Shown here: piece by piece, positions 20,918 through 31,928 of the stretch | How the letters are laid out: every line of letters starts with the position of its first letter | Position numbering within the stretch: the stretch's first letter is position 1 | Assembly: GCF_910592395.1 (NCBI RefSeq) | Contig: NC_088310.1 | Span: forward strand, 17,925,501-17,989,500 | Length of the DNA stretch: 64,000 nt | From: Lineus longissimus | Taxonomy: Eukaryota > Nemertea > Pilidiophora > Heteronemertea > Lineidae | Reading direction: 5' to 3' | Translations under genes and position numbers: made by a program | The notes under the pieces: model-generated | Databases searched by the model: none | What the model saw: only the letters and a program-made list of their open reading frames with translations | What the model was told of the DNA's origin: nothing

Positions 20918-21321
20918 GGTGGTACCTATTGTCAACCCTCAATATTTCCTGTTCATATTGGTAAGCCATGCTGTTTTACGATAGTTCCATGTCTAGGAAT
21001 TCAATCTCACATTTTTTGACGCGTCTAAATTAGCCGAATGACACAAAGCAATGGGAGATGAAGAGTAGATAGGCAAGTTATGCTGACCAATCTTCAGCCT
21101 GATCAGCAACTGGACTGTTGCATTTGTTTTGATACACACTGTAGATAGCAGATGGTCTGTCCAGACTGAGCAGCGCAAAAATACAATGTGGGGTGGAAAG
21201 GAAATTGATTTGTTCATGTTTGGACATCGTTATCTCCATCATTAAACCAGCAGGTTGTCCCATGATGTTAAGAAACTTAATCTCAAGCTACTATTACCAA
21301 TAAGATGACAAACCGTCCTAA

Positions 21322-21853
21322 TGATCAAGGACAGCTGTGCAAATATGAGTGTCTTGGAAGTGGATATCTGTCCCAACTTCCCTGATTAACTTGCTTGCTA
21401 CTGTACCCGGTATCCTGACAATATGACCATAACTTCTGTAAGTTGGGAACTATAAGAGTTTAGAAAAATGTTTTATCACTGACGGTGTCCTTACCAAGGT
21501 CTGTTAATCTAATGACCTTGACCCTATTTCTTAGGTAACCGGACCTCAGTTTAAAATGTCATACAAGATGTGATGCCTGATCAAGGACAACTGGGCAAAT
21601 TTGAGTGTCTGAAAGTGGATATCTGTCCCAACTTCCCTGATTAACTCGCTTGCTACTGTACCCGGTATCCTGACAATATGACCATAACTTCTGTATGTTA
21701 TAAGAGTTATGGCATAATGCACATCCTTATATCACTGACGGTGACCTTGCCAAGGTCAGTTAATCTAATGACCTTGACCCTATTACCTGTTACCTGTTAC
21801 CTAATACCTGTTACCAAACCTCAGTTTAAAAGGTCATACAAGATGCGATGCCT
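21322..21853 (+). repeat. Tandem duplication, ~260-bp unit, two copies
   Basis: Both halves run GATCAAGGACA, then GGATATCTGTCCCAACTTCC, then CCCGGTATCCTGACAATATG, then ATCACTGACGGTG, and end ACCTCAGTTTAAAA-GTCATACAAGATG. The second copy has small indels and a TTACC-rich expansion. Confidence 0.85.
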
Positions 21854-23721
21854 TACGCAATGATGTATTTCTCAATGCTGTGTCAAAAGTTGGGTCAATA
21901 TGTCATCCTCCCCTCTGGCCTTGTCAAAGTTATCAAGTTTCTCTAATTTCAATTGATTCATTCTAGTCTGTGGATTTTCGACCGGAACTGCCTTATACTC
22001 ATGTGTCTTAGATTTATGAAATCAGCTACACGTAAGCCTATCAGTTTTGGATGAATTATTTATTTATTGGCCATTAAATCTATATATAAGATAGAAAAAA
22101 TCCTTTCAGGTCTGAGAAATTGTCAATATATGATTCTTGACTTGACTCACCTTTTCAAACGAGGTCTTTATCCATTATGTAATTATTAATCCATTTGAAG
22201 ATGAAATGTGACAGAAATTCCATGGGATTCTGAGAGAAATGTCACACCTGCAATCTCAGTTCCTACATTCAACAAGTCGCCTGGCCATTCTCTTCCTGCG
22301 CTCCGAGAGAAAAAGTCAAAGTTCGATTTTATCAGACTAAAGTATCCTTATTTGATATCTGCACTGCCTGAATTCAACTCCTTTGTGAAATAATCGACAA
22401 CCGATAGATAATCTATCGTGCTGCTTTTCCGTCAGGTTTAATGACTTGAATCTGACGTAGTGGCAAAACCATTCACCAATTTCCATGCGACAGCTACCGG
22501 TATTACTAACTTGTACTCCGGGAAAAACAGCTAAAGTCGATTTGATCGGACAAAAATAATCCCACTTTAATATTTCCACTGTCACTTGCTTCTGTTTAAT
22601 TCTACACCTTTATCGACCACTCGACTTGACTCTGTCATCCTTGTCATCAGCCATTGGAGACAAACGTATTGAACCGAACCGACTACAGCTTGCTTAACCG
22701 ACCAATCCCGATATTTGCTCGATGGAAACTGATGCTGACTCCAGAGTGTCATCGCACGTGCTGAGACTAAGATGGCAGCCGGCCAAATCCATTATAGTAT
22801 TAGTCTTTGATGCCAAAAGTAATTTTGGGAGATTTTGTTACTGGTGAAAGATCACTTCTCTTTTGCCAAATCAGTGACAACATTGAAAAGGTCCGTCATG
22901 CTGCTTTTCTGTCAGTTTAAATAACTTTTCTTGAAACTTTGAAACAGTCAATTCTGAGACCTTTTCACCAATTTCTTGGTCAGTTATCCAATGTTACGAT
23001 TCATATTCTGTTATAACACTGACTCTGTGATCCCTGTCGCACCAAATGCGCTAATGTGGACAGTCGGTGATTTACTTAGTGGCATGTCATTACAAGTGAC
23101 ACGGCGCTTGCTGCTGGTCAATATCAATCATTTGATTCAACTTTGATCAAAAAAGTCATTTGTAGGCTATTTCCTCATGTTTGCAATGTTAATGCCATCC
23201 ATCAAAAGTTCTGTCAAAGCATATTAAACTCGTTGATTGGAGAGTCAACTCTTGGATGTTGGGGACTTGATATAAAATAATATATACTATATTTACAGCT
23301 AGGGGGCACAGCAGTAATTGTTCATTAGGTAAGCTCTGGTCTTGGGGGAGCTAATGAAAAAGAAACCACTGGTCTTGGGGGAGCTATTGCAAAAGTCCTT
23401 ATTGATGTATCTCTTTGAGGGATTTTTTCCTGGGGTTCTGAAAAGGGGTGTGTGGGGGTGAAACGTGGGTGCTGAAAGATCCGTTAAACCCCCACCTGGG
23501 GTATAAAAGGTCGTCACCCCCTGAATCAAGGGCTATGAACCTACTCAGCTGTCGGCCCCTTGAGAGTAATGTCACATTCGTGACAACATAAGGAAATAAC
23601 GTGCACCCAGATAGTAATGATAGTAGTGATTGGAGATCATTGACAGATTCAGTTGGTCTGAGACATAAAAGAAGAGCATCTTATGGACATCCGCATTCTG
23701 TCAGACTCTTTCTGATTACTA
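21854..23721. other. Intergenic with faint duplicated segments
   Basis: A GCTGCTTTTC-GTCAG ... TTCACCAATTTC segment occurs twice (about 22420 and 22900), strongly diverged. No gene recognised. Confidence 0.4.
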
Positions 23722-23902
23722 CTTCCATGGAACCTCCCTTAGCGGACACCTCTTTATAAAGGACAACCTCTCTATAAACGACACAGATTTTGGTCCCAAA
23801 TTGGTAGTTTCCATTCAATTAGACCTCTATGATCGGGACACCTCTCTATTAAGGACAGCACTTGCCGGTGCCGAGGGTGTCCTTAATAGAGAGGTTCAAC
23901 TG
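23722..23902. mobile_element. pogo/Tigger-type MITE, ~180 bp
   Basis: Ends are inverted: GGAACCTCCCTTAGCGGACA at the left and a reverse-complement-like GTCCTTAATAGAGAGGTTC at the right, with TA at the left edge. Copies lie at 47030-47308, 52159-52334, 52902-53060 and 56138-56205. The 52159 copy shows intact CAGT ends and TA on both sides, as known for pogo/Tc1-type elements. Non-coding. Confidence 0.7.
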
Positions 23903-23989
23903 TTATTTCTTTTTATCTTCCTTGGTCAGTGATTTGGTCACTTCCAGTTTGCTCCTGAGAAGAAAGCCGGAAGTCTCTCCTGCCGTAAG

Positions 23990-24729
23990 GCCTTATTTAT
24001 GCTTTTACATGTTATCAGCTTGTTATATGTGGACTTTTTTTCAGGAAATCAATGTCTTTTTGTCTGATACTTTGATTAGAAAATATCCCAGGGAACGATG
24101 AGAGATCAGCGTGATAGTATGCACAAATTTACATTAATATTAACATTGGATGGCAGCAGACGTCAGTTGGTCTGGACCAGCTTTATACTATTGGAAATCT
24201 GATGCTGCTGATTGAAACAGCTTTGTCAAGAAGGAAACGCAAGGCCTTATTTGTGACTCGCTCTACCAAAACTAGGCGCTTGTCGCATCTGAACTCGACA
24301 GGTTGATACGGACTTGTTGTTCATTTCCCTATTGTAGACCTTTTGTGAAATCTATTACAAACTGATTTGGTCACATTTCACAAAAGGTCTACAATAGGGA
24401 AATGAACAACAAGTCCGTATCAACCTGTCAAGTTCAGATGCGACAAGCGCCTAGTTTTGGTAGAGCGGGTCACATTTATGGATTTACATGTTATCAGCTT
24501 GTTATATCATATATGTGGACTTTTTTTCAGGAAATCAATGTCTTTTTGTCTGAGACTTTGATTAGAAAATATCCCAGACAATGATGAGAGATCAATGTGA
24601 TTGTATGCACAAATTTACATTGATATTATAAACATTGGATGGCAGCAGACGTCAGTTGGTCTGGACCAGCTTTATACTATTGGAAATCTGATGCTGCTGA
24701 TTGAAACAGCTTTGTCAAGAAGGAAACGG
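23990..24729 (+). repeat. Tandem duplication (~255 bp) split by a MITE
   Basis: GGCCTTATTTATGC... at 23990 is repeated from 24242 onward, with the 221-bp hairpin MITE placed at the same TTATTT. Sequence from TTTACATGTTATCAGC to TTGTCAAGAAGGAAACG is shared by both copies with a few substitutions. Confidence 0.85.
24253..24473. mobile_element. 221-bp hairpin MITE, copy 1
   Basis: Starts GTGACTCGCTCTACC and ends with its reverse complement. Arms of about 98 bp are nearly perfect, with a ~25-base loop. Flanked by ATTT on both sides (24249-24252 and 24474-24477). The neighbouring duplicate at 23990 preserves the empty site, confirming the ends and the 4-bp target duplication. Confidence 0.9.
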
Positions 24730-25614
24730 ATTGATGCAGAATTCTCTCCGCAGTAGTCATTGCATTGTATCAAGTGTCTCCTTGATACGCATACAACGTC
24801 GAGATCTTGAATAATTCATTTGGTGTTTATATCGCCAGAGAAAAAATGCACAATTCCCATTACCCGCATTTAACCTGAATCCAGAAGAAGATGTTTTCAA
24901 GAATACAACATCGTTGGTGTGGGTTGTGTGGGGGGGGGGAGATCGAGTACCTCTTTCACATCCTAAGATGTTTTGTTCAAATTCTCAGTTTGAGAGGAGT
25001 ATCATCGGAAAGGAGTGGTGAATTTCACTGAATACCAGTAGTATAAACTCTGTTTATATTTGTCAAAGACTTAAGTTCCTAATAACCAACAGGATGGTGT
25101 TGCTGTGATGATACTGGTTGGATCTGAAAACTACATGAACATGATGTAATGATAAAATTACATGTACATGTAATGATAAAACGACAACACGGGATACCGG
25201 GTAATGGTTATAATCTCATAGGGTACAACCATCAGCCGATACCCAGCCCGGCCGCAAGTGTGCCCCTCCAGAGGCTGTAGATCTTGACCTTGCAGTTTAG
25301 ATAGAATAGTGACTGCCGGTCATTCAACAGAGAGAACTGAAAGTACCAAGCCAAGACTTGATGTAGGTTTCATAGGGATTCTTAGGTGAAGTTACAATCT
25401 TAGGATAATCGATAGATAGAAGAATTGCGCATACGGCTTAGAGCAGACAGAAGCGAAGAAGGGATATGACCTACCTTGGCTATGGAGCCATATTAGGAAC
25501 GGGACCATGAAATACATGACTGGACCAGTAACTTTCAGTATATGAATGAATGAATGAATGATGAATATTCGGAATTAAGAGTTTACCTTAGAAACTACCC
25601 GCGCCCCTGATATG
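24730..25614. other. Intergenic, no gene recognised
   Basis: Contains a G-run near 24930 and a short (GAAT)n tract near 25545. No coding signal. Confidence 0.4.
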
Positions 25615-25742
25615 CGGCGAAACAGGAAGTAGGCGAATCAGGAATAGGCGGAACAGGAATAGGCAAAACAAAAATAGGCGGAACAGGAATAGGCGGAACA
25701 GGAATAGGCGGAACAGGAATAGGCGAAATAGGAATACACCGA
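25615..25742 (-). repeat. Minisatellite, 15-bp unit (TAGGCGGAACAGGAA)
   Basis: About eight units. Related to the TAGGCGAAATGG arrays at 19.2 and 20.8 kb but with a different second half. Confidence 0.85.
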
Positions 25743-25925
25743 TATGCGTCCATTGCCCATGGTCGATGGGAAAAAGCCTCTCTCCTTAGTTCGATGACCA
25801 CATGTTATTTATTACTTATTAATCAGACCATAGGAAATGCCCAATCGCAATAACGTATTAGACGAATGGCCTTCGTGATAGACACATGTTGTCCTCTCAC
25901 GGCATGTCCACAAACCTTGAAAGAT

Positions 25926-26030
25926 GTGACCCAGTCTACCAAAACTAGGCGCTTGTCGCATCTGAACTTGACAGGTTGATACGGACTTGTTGTTCATTTC
26001 CCTATTGTAGACCTTTGGTGAAATCTATAC
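25926..26030 (+). mobile_element. Half copy of the 221-bp hairpin MITE
   Basis: One arm only, from GTGACCCAGTCTACC to GTGAAATCTAT. The other arm is missing; no second target duplication is seen. Confidence 0.85.
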
Positions 26031-26096
26031 CAGATAACATACTAGTATTGCCAAAGTGCATTTTCACAAGGCCTAGAAAGTCAATGTCCAAATATA

Positions 26097-28695
26097 CTGT
26101 GGCCGCTCAGTTAAGCAGCCTTCTCGTCTTTAATACCTATTTATAATATCGCCAACCCATAGTTCCCTTGCTGGCACGGGATTGGGCAGATAATTTGAGT
26201 AGGCATTGGTCAAAGATAGAAGACATGGATTGGCAGGCGGCCTCACGAAAATTGACACAGTTTTAGTATGGACAGGCTGCTCTTGGTTTATAATCATGAA
26301 ATTAACATCTAGGGCCTTTGTGGCCGTATGTTGACCTGTTTTCCATACAATTGGCCATGTGAGGTTTGTGGCAAATGTCATGGAGGGGTAATTCATGTCC
26401 TCCGTAACAAAATCTTGGACAAATTAACCCTTCAATCACAGCTGCAGAACTTTTACTTCGAATTCGTTTTCTGCTAAGGTACGGGTTTTTGTTCACATTC
26501 TTAACCGATTGACCTATCAACTTAAAACTTGGTGTGTGGGTACCTTATGGTAACACCAAAACTTGCAAACCAGAAACCAGGCAAATAAAATCACACTTTG
26601 GCCTGTAGGGGGCGCTTTGTAAAATCTCATGTCTCATGAATGCTGCTAGCGACAATCATGATTTATTGGGTTCCTCTCATGAGAACAATGATATAAGCAT
26701 TACCTATGTTTTTGATATGACCTACTTTTTAAGGTCAGAAGTCACATTCGAAAACCTCCACAAATGTGTCACGTTGCTTTTTGACCCAGATCGTTTCAAA
26801 CATAAGGTGCTTCTGGGTAGCTCCTACAAATAAAACAAATAAAATTTGGCAATTGAAGACAAAAACACCTAAGGCAATGAATCCATATTAATACAACCTT
26901 TATTGATATCAATATCAAAGCGCACTCTCTCAAGTCCTCATTTTCACTGTCTCATATCAGGTTCAACATCAAACCGTATGTCCTCATCATCATCTGACAA
27001 TTCTTCCTCCGCGAGCAACAGATCTTCAGCAGGCTGAGCATCCCCTAACAACTGGGCTGCCTGAAAGGCACGATCTGGCGCTTCAGGTGATACGTCAGCC
27101 CAAGCTTCACTCACAATGTTAATCACGTCTGTTAATGTAATCCGTGGGCACTGACCATCAGCAGCTGTGTGCTGCCGTTTCCATAGCTTCCATTTGCTCC
27201 TTACGATGCATTTAAATCCATGGATAACCGTTAAATCCAAAGGTTGTACCAAGGATGTACATCGGGCCGGTATGAAGTCGACAACAACACCTGACTCAAC
27301 TAATGGAAGGTTAAAGTCCTCCGCCTGATGTGGACGAAACTGGTCCAGAAGCAGCAAAGTTCTTCCGGGCTCAGCATCCTCAAGTTGTGGCAAGAAAATC
27401 TCGTGAAGCCAATGTTGCATTGTTTCCGCATTTTGCCATCCACTACGAGATGACGTTACCCTTACGTTGTCGGGGATGTTGTCCAATGCTATTATTTCTC
27501 TGATGAAACCAGGCTGTCTCAATATGATCTGCGCAGGAGCTTTACGCCCATTCGTCCCGATCGCAAGAGTGACGGTACAACCCAGCTTATGATTACCACG
27601 ACTGGTTTTGATATCCACATTTGGGGTTCCTTTAGTTTCGGCTGTATAGAGCGGGCGAAAGTCCAACTGCATGAATGTTTCATTCATATTCCAAATTGTT
27701 TGAATTTCTAAAGCGTGAACAGTGTCTCTCACTCCGTCACGGAAGTTCTGTACCCGTTCATTGGCGTCAGCGGGAAGTACCGTAGAATTTGTCGTCCGGC
27801 GACGGAAAACAATGCGTTTCCTCTGCATAAACCTGGTGATCCATCCATCGCTGGCCCGAAACAACGAACGCTGAGGTCGATTTTGGTATAGTTCTTGTCT
27901 CTCCTGTAGCGGCAAGTCGTCCACCCAGTCTTGAAAGATTTGAAGGGCCGCATCGCGCAAGTCACTCCTTGAGACCGGCAGTGCAATTCTCCTCTGATCA
28001 ATAAATGACTGATGGACACTTTCTTCCAGTTCCGGCCAACACCCGCTGTGATCTTCTCTGACTCGTCGAGAATGGGAATTTCTTTCCATCTGTTCCATTG
28101 CATTGTCGATATCGTTTATCCATCGTCTGAAGGTGGTGACAGGTATGTGGTACCGTCTCGCGTATTCTGCAGGGTTAAGGAGTCGGCCTTGTAGAATTAA
28201 ACCCTGGCACTCCAAGACATATCGGACCTTGGCCTCCACCGTATAACTATGGTGCCTCCTTGGTAGGCCTATTGGAGCATCATCCCCGTTATCTGGGTCC
28301 ATGAGCCAAGCGGTTGCCAGGAATGCAACCAAAAATATCGCTGTCAACTTTAACGTCATCTCTAAAATCATTAGCATTACAGAATGGGACATACTGCAGG
28401 TGATTACACAAACTTCACACAACGGCCTGGGGAAAATTACCAAAGATCTTTTTTATTCTTATTCATAACGAAAATGACCACAACACGTAGAAGTGGGATG
28501 AAGGCACATCGATTTCATGCTAGCACTGAACTGCCGGGTGTAAATTTCGTAAGGCCGCCTGCCAATCCAGGTCTTTTATCTTTGGCCATACCTACTCAAC
28601 TTATGTGCCCAATCCCGTGCCAGCAAGGGAACTATGGGTTGGCGATATTATAAATAGGTATTAGACTAGAAGACCGCTTAACTGAGCGGCCACAG
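26097..28695 (-). mobile_element. Full-length pogo/Tigger-type DNA transposon
   Basis: About 2.6 kb with ~160-bp terminal inverted repeats (26097-26262 and 28536-28695) starting CTGTGGCCGCTCAGTTAAGC, and TA on each side. The arms differ at a modest number of positions. It carries one minus-strand transposase frame. The part between the left arm and the frame (about 26430-26790) contains a diverged Helitron-like segment: TTCTTAACCGATTGACC, AACTTAAAACTTGG, GTAGGGGGCGC and CTTTTTAAGGTCAGAAGTC. TA duplication and the encoded protein fit the pogo branch of Tc1/mariner. Confidence 0.85.
26944..28302 (-). CDS. pogo/Tigger-like transposase, first catalytic Asp replaced by Asn
   Basis: 452 residues from the Met I prefer (WL-MDPDNGDD). 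The frame continues open to 28443, but that extension is hydrophobic and unlike the family. Numbered from the long form: helix-turn-helix of the psq/CENP-B N-terminal type (~66-118), CENP-B-type second DNA-binding domain ending SDGWITRFMQRKRI (~135-217), then the DDE nuclease. Family members have IWNMDET at the first acid; here it is IWNMNET (Asn254, codon AAT at 27682-27684). The second acid is in LLLLDQFRPHQ and the third in SLVQPLDLTV, both intact. The frame is otherwise open with an acidic tail (EELSDDDED). The protein should therefore bind DNA but lack cleavage activity. The alternative is a domesticated DNA-binding protein, but intact inverted repeats argue for a recently mobile element. 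Confidence 0.85.
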   Translation of the reverse strand: MDPDNGDDAPIGLPRRHHSYTVEAKVRYVLECQGLILQGRLLNPAEYARRYHIPVTTFRRWINDIDNAMEQMERNSHSRRVREDHSGCWPELEESVHQSFIDQRRIALPVSRSDLRDAALQIFQDWVDDLPLQERQELYQNRPQRSLFRASDGWITRFMQRKRIVFRRRTTNSTVLPADANERVQNFRDGVRDTVHALEIQTIWNMNETFMQLDFRPLYTAETKGTPNVDIKTSRGNHKLGCTVTLAIGTNGRKAPAQIILRQPGFIREIIALDNIPDNVRVTSSRSGWQNAETMQHWLHEIFLPQLEDAEPGRTLLLLDQFRPHQAEDFNLPLVESGVVVDFIPARCTSLVQPLDLTVIHGFKCIVRSKWKLWKRQHTAADGQCPRITLTDVINIVSEAWADVSPEAPDRAFQAAQLLGDAQPAEDLLLAEEELSDDDEDIRFDVEPDMRQ

Positions 28696-28960
28696 TATAT
28701 AATGATATACAGTGTTTCTTGACACACTGTAACACTACTTCATTTAATGATAAAACTACATGTGCGTGTAGTGATAAAACTACATGTACGTGTAGTGATA
28801 AAACTACATGTACATGTAATGATAAAACTACATGTACATGTAATGATAAAACTAATTGTACATGTAATGATAAAACTACTTGTACATGTAATGATAAAAC
28901 TACTTGTACATGTAATGATAAAACTACTTGTAAATGTAATGATAAAACTACTTGTACATG

Positions 28961-29203
28961 TATAATAATAATATATAATAATACGAGTCTTATATAGCGC
29001 AGTATCCAACCATTAACTGGCCGCTCAAAGCGCTTGATAGGCCTCTTTAAAAAGCAAATGTTTCAGTTGTCCCTTGAAAGATAACAGAGAGCTGCAGTTC
29101 CTAACAGTTGAAGGAAGTTTGTTCCACAGCTGAGGGGCTCCAATTGAAAATGCTCTACCACCGACTGACATGACATTGGCCTTTGGGATAGACAGAAGAA
29201 CTG
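28961..29203 (+). repeat. SINE-like repeat (TATATAGCGC type) inside the minisatellite
   Basis: Starts with an AAT-rich run and CTTATATAGCGC. It contains CTCAAAGCGCTTGATAGG, CCTTGAAAGATAACAG and GGAAGTTTGTTCCACAGC. The minisatellite resumes directly after it. Same family as 14296-14470. Confidence 0.6.
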
Positions 29204-29271
29204 TAATGATAAAACTACATGTAGGTGTAGTGATAAAACTACATGTACATGTAATGATAAAACTTCATGTA

Positions 29272-30237
29272 CAGTCCTTCAAAAAAGTAAATGGACACAC
29301 AAAAATCAAATTTTCTTGAAAACGGCTGGTGATAAATCGATGCGGTTTGCTGCATTTGATAGGGCATTTAGTTGTGCATCATGATATCTACCACTTGGAA
29401 ATTTGCTATTTTACCTATTAGTCAATTTTTTCGATTTATGAAAGGTCCCAAAATCAACTTTTTTATCACGCATTTTTTGGGGGCAAATTTTATATTGACT
29501 GGAAGCTTCTGTTGAGTTATGAGTGAATATCTAAGAAATTCCACAGTTTTCACTTGAATCTGCAACTTATTAACCCATTTGTGCAAAAGGGTTTTGTTAC
29601 CCGGTCTTCTACTGCGGAGATGCCCCCTTGATATTATTCACCTGGCCCAGACAACTGGAATCATGTCACCATTTCAATGGCCTTGTTTAATATGCCTATG
29701 AATAGCTCTCCCAGGCCTGGATTTGGCAGCTGGACAATGGGTTCACCAATATTACTTTACCCTCGCGTTTACAATACATCAATGTTAACAACATTTCCAC
29801 CCCCATTCAAAACCTCAGCCAATAAGGAATTAACACTCGGGCTGCATGTTGAAACTGACATAATTGGCTATGGTCGACTTCTCCAAAGTAATTCCAAAGT
29901 CAATAAACAAGGTGCAAAATTTTGACATAAAGTGCTGTTTTCCCACCAATTAACACAAGATATTTTCATCACCTTGATGGGGACGTGGGTTTTTCATCAT
30001 GGTGATTCATCCTATCAAGAAAAAGTACGAAAAAAATCGGAAACGAAAAGGTTGATTTTGGGGCCTTTTGTAAATCAATAAAAGTCGGTATTAGATAAAA
30101 TGGCTAATTTTTATGTGGTAGATACCATGATGCACAACTAAATGTCCTATCAAATGCAGCAAACCGAATCGATTTATCACCAGCCGTTTTCAAGAAAATT
30201 TGATTTTTGTGTGTCCATTTACTTTTTTGAAGGACTG
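29272..30237. mobile_element. Tc1/mariner-type non-autonomous element, 966 bp
   Basis: Begins CAGTCCTTCAAAAAAGTAAA and ends with its reverse complement. Inverted arms of ~195 bp are similar, with scattered mismatches and indels. TA flanks both ends (29270-29271, 30238-30239), and removing the element restores a minisatellite unit. The ~580-bp centre has no transposase-like frame. Confidence 0.85.
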
Positions 30238-30372
30238 TACATGTAATGATAAAACTTCATGTACATGTAATAATAACACTACATGTACATGTAATGATAA
30301 AACTACAAGTAGTATATACATGTAATGATCAAACTGCATGTATATGTAGTGATAAAACTACATGTACATGTT

Positions 30373-31928
30373 GATAATGATAACATCCAAGAGTGATGTA
30401 TTGCTGACAAAAATGGTAATACCTGAGTTGGTGATACAGTACAGTCAATGATCACTGCAAGCATATCAAATAGAAACGTGCGGAAAAATATATTAAAAAA
30501 TCTCTTCTTTATTGAGCTGCCATTCAATCGTCTCTCATGATACTCAGACATCGATGCATTCGATTGTTGGATAATAGCACTGACACCGGACTTAATCCGT
30601 GTCAAAGCAAAGCTGCTGCGGACTCCTCAGATCATGTAGATGGTAATTGTCCACACGATGTCTGAGAACAATGGGATGATGAATGGCTTCGTCTATTGAT
30701 GGTCACACCTGTTTTGAAGAGCACCATCATGAAAGGCCAGGATTGTTTCTCAATATATAATTGTTACATGCAACTTTCTCTGTCGTTTTCTCTCTCATGT
30801 AATGCAGTGAAAATTGAACCATGCCAATAACGATGTAATGGTTGGTTTTATTGTCTTGTTTCTTTTCGTGCGGGGTTTTTTTTCTGGGAAAGGTCATCCT
30901 AGTCGGCAGTCTCAGCTTCATCCTGGTGCAGTACACTGCCTATCCCAAATCCAAGGGCATCTGACGTGAATTTCAGCCCATCCAAGCTTCTTGAAAATTG
31001 TAAATTATTATTGTAAAGTCAGAAAAGTTCTTGTGCCTTGTGCTTTACAATCGAAAACATTATTACCCAGCCTATCCAGAAACCTTTCTGGAGAACCAAG
31101 GGCAGCCACAATCTAGCGCACGCAAGGACATTTCAGGCCAGCAGTGCTTGATTAAAGCAATTACTTTAATGTGATCTGTTTGAGTCATTGGAGTTGGCGT
31201 CTTGCAGGGAATGTGGTCCCAGTGGGTGTTTTTCAGAGTTTGATTGAAGTACCACAAGATTGGACACAATTTGATGTGCCTTGGCTCACTTTGATGTTAT
31301 CCTCTGGGTATATTATAGGCTGTCGTGGATCCTAATTTGGCAGCGTTTCTTCCAGGAAATGATTGCTTGTTATAATCTCATGGATTTCATTGGCGACAAA
31401 GATCTTGAATTTGTGTGATTTTTATCTGAGTACTGCAATCTTTTCATTTACTTGTTGGATTTTTTTCGGCGTCACTTGAAAGTTTCTCAGTTGCTTCTGT
31501 TGACTGTAACAGATTTGTATTGGGGGCATTTCTCCAAAATATTGCCAATAAGTATCCCTATTCGCCACTTTCTTGCCTAGCCAGTCATAAGAAAAGTTCC
31601 TCAGGTACTTGCGTCTACTTGAGCTCAGAAGATATTCATAACACCAAGATCTAATAAAGACTAAAGTAGTCTTTATCGATTCTTGATTACACCAACACTT
31701 TATAACATGACCACATTGGTTGTTTTTCGATTTCAGGCCAAGTCAGATTCATTTGTTTTCATTTGTCTTCAGATAAGATCATAATAATATCAATATACAT
31801 GTCCTTCAAATCCACTGTTTCATGAAGCTTCTTATCATTGTAAAACACTCCCCATCTGAACCACCGGAATGCCCATATATCTCTCCTCTAAAATTTCTAA
31901 GATGTGTCGTTTCATTTTGTCGTTACAG
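30373..31928. other. Region upstream of the first visible SF3B2 exon
   Basis: Probably intron of SF3B2 if the gene is intact, but I find no upstream SF3B2 exon here. No other gene recognised. Confidence 0.4.

Larger units (their letters stand above)
28741..30372 (+). repeat. 24-bp minisatellite, interrupted twice
   Basis: Unit AATGATAAAACTACATGTAC plus ATGT. Main array 28741-28960; further units at 29203-29270 and 30238-30372 after two insertions. The unit length is a multiple of three, so several frames on both strands stay open; none is a gene. Confidence 0.9.

Noticed and set aside
28303-28443. N-terminal extension of the transposase frame with a hydrophobic, signal-anchor-like segment
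   Set aside because: A DNA-binding transposase should not start with a membrane segment; the next Met gives a normal family N-terminus.
28719-29009. Cys/Asn/Asp/Lys/Thr repeat protein in the 24-bp minisatellite
   Set aside because: Unit length is a multiple of three, so frames on both strands are open by construction; start, splice and flanking evidence are missing.
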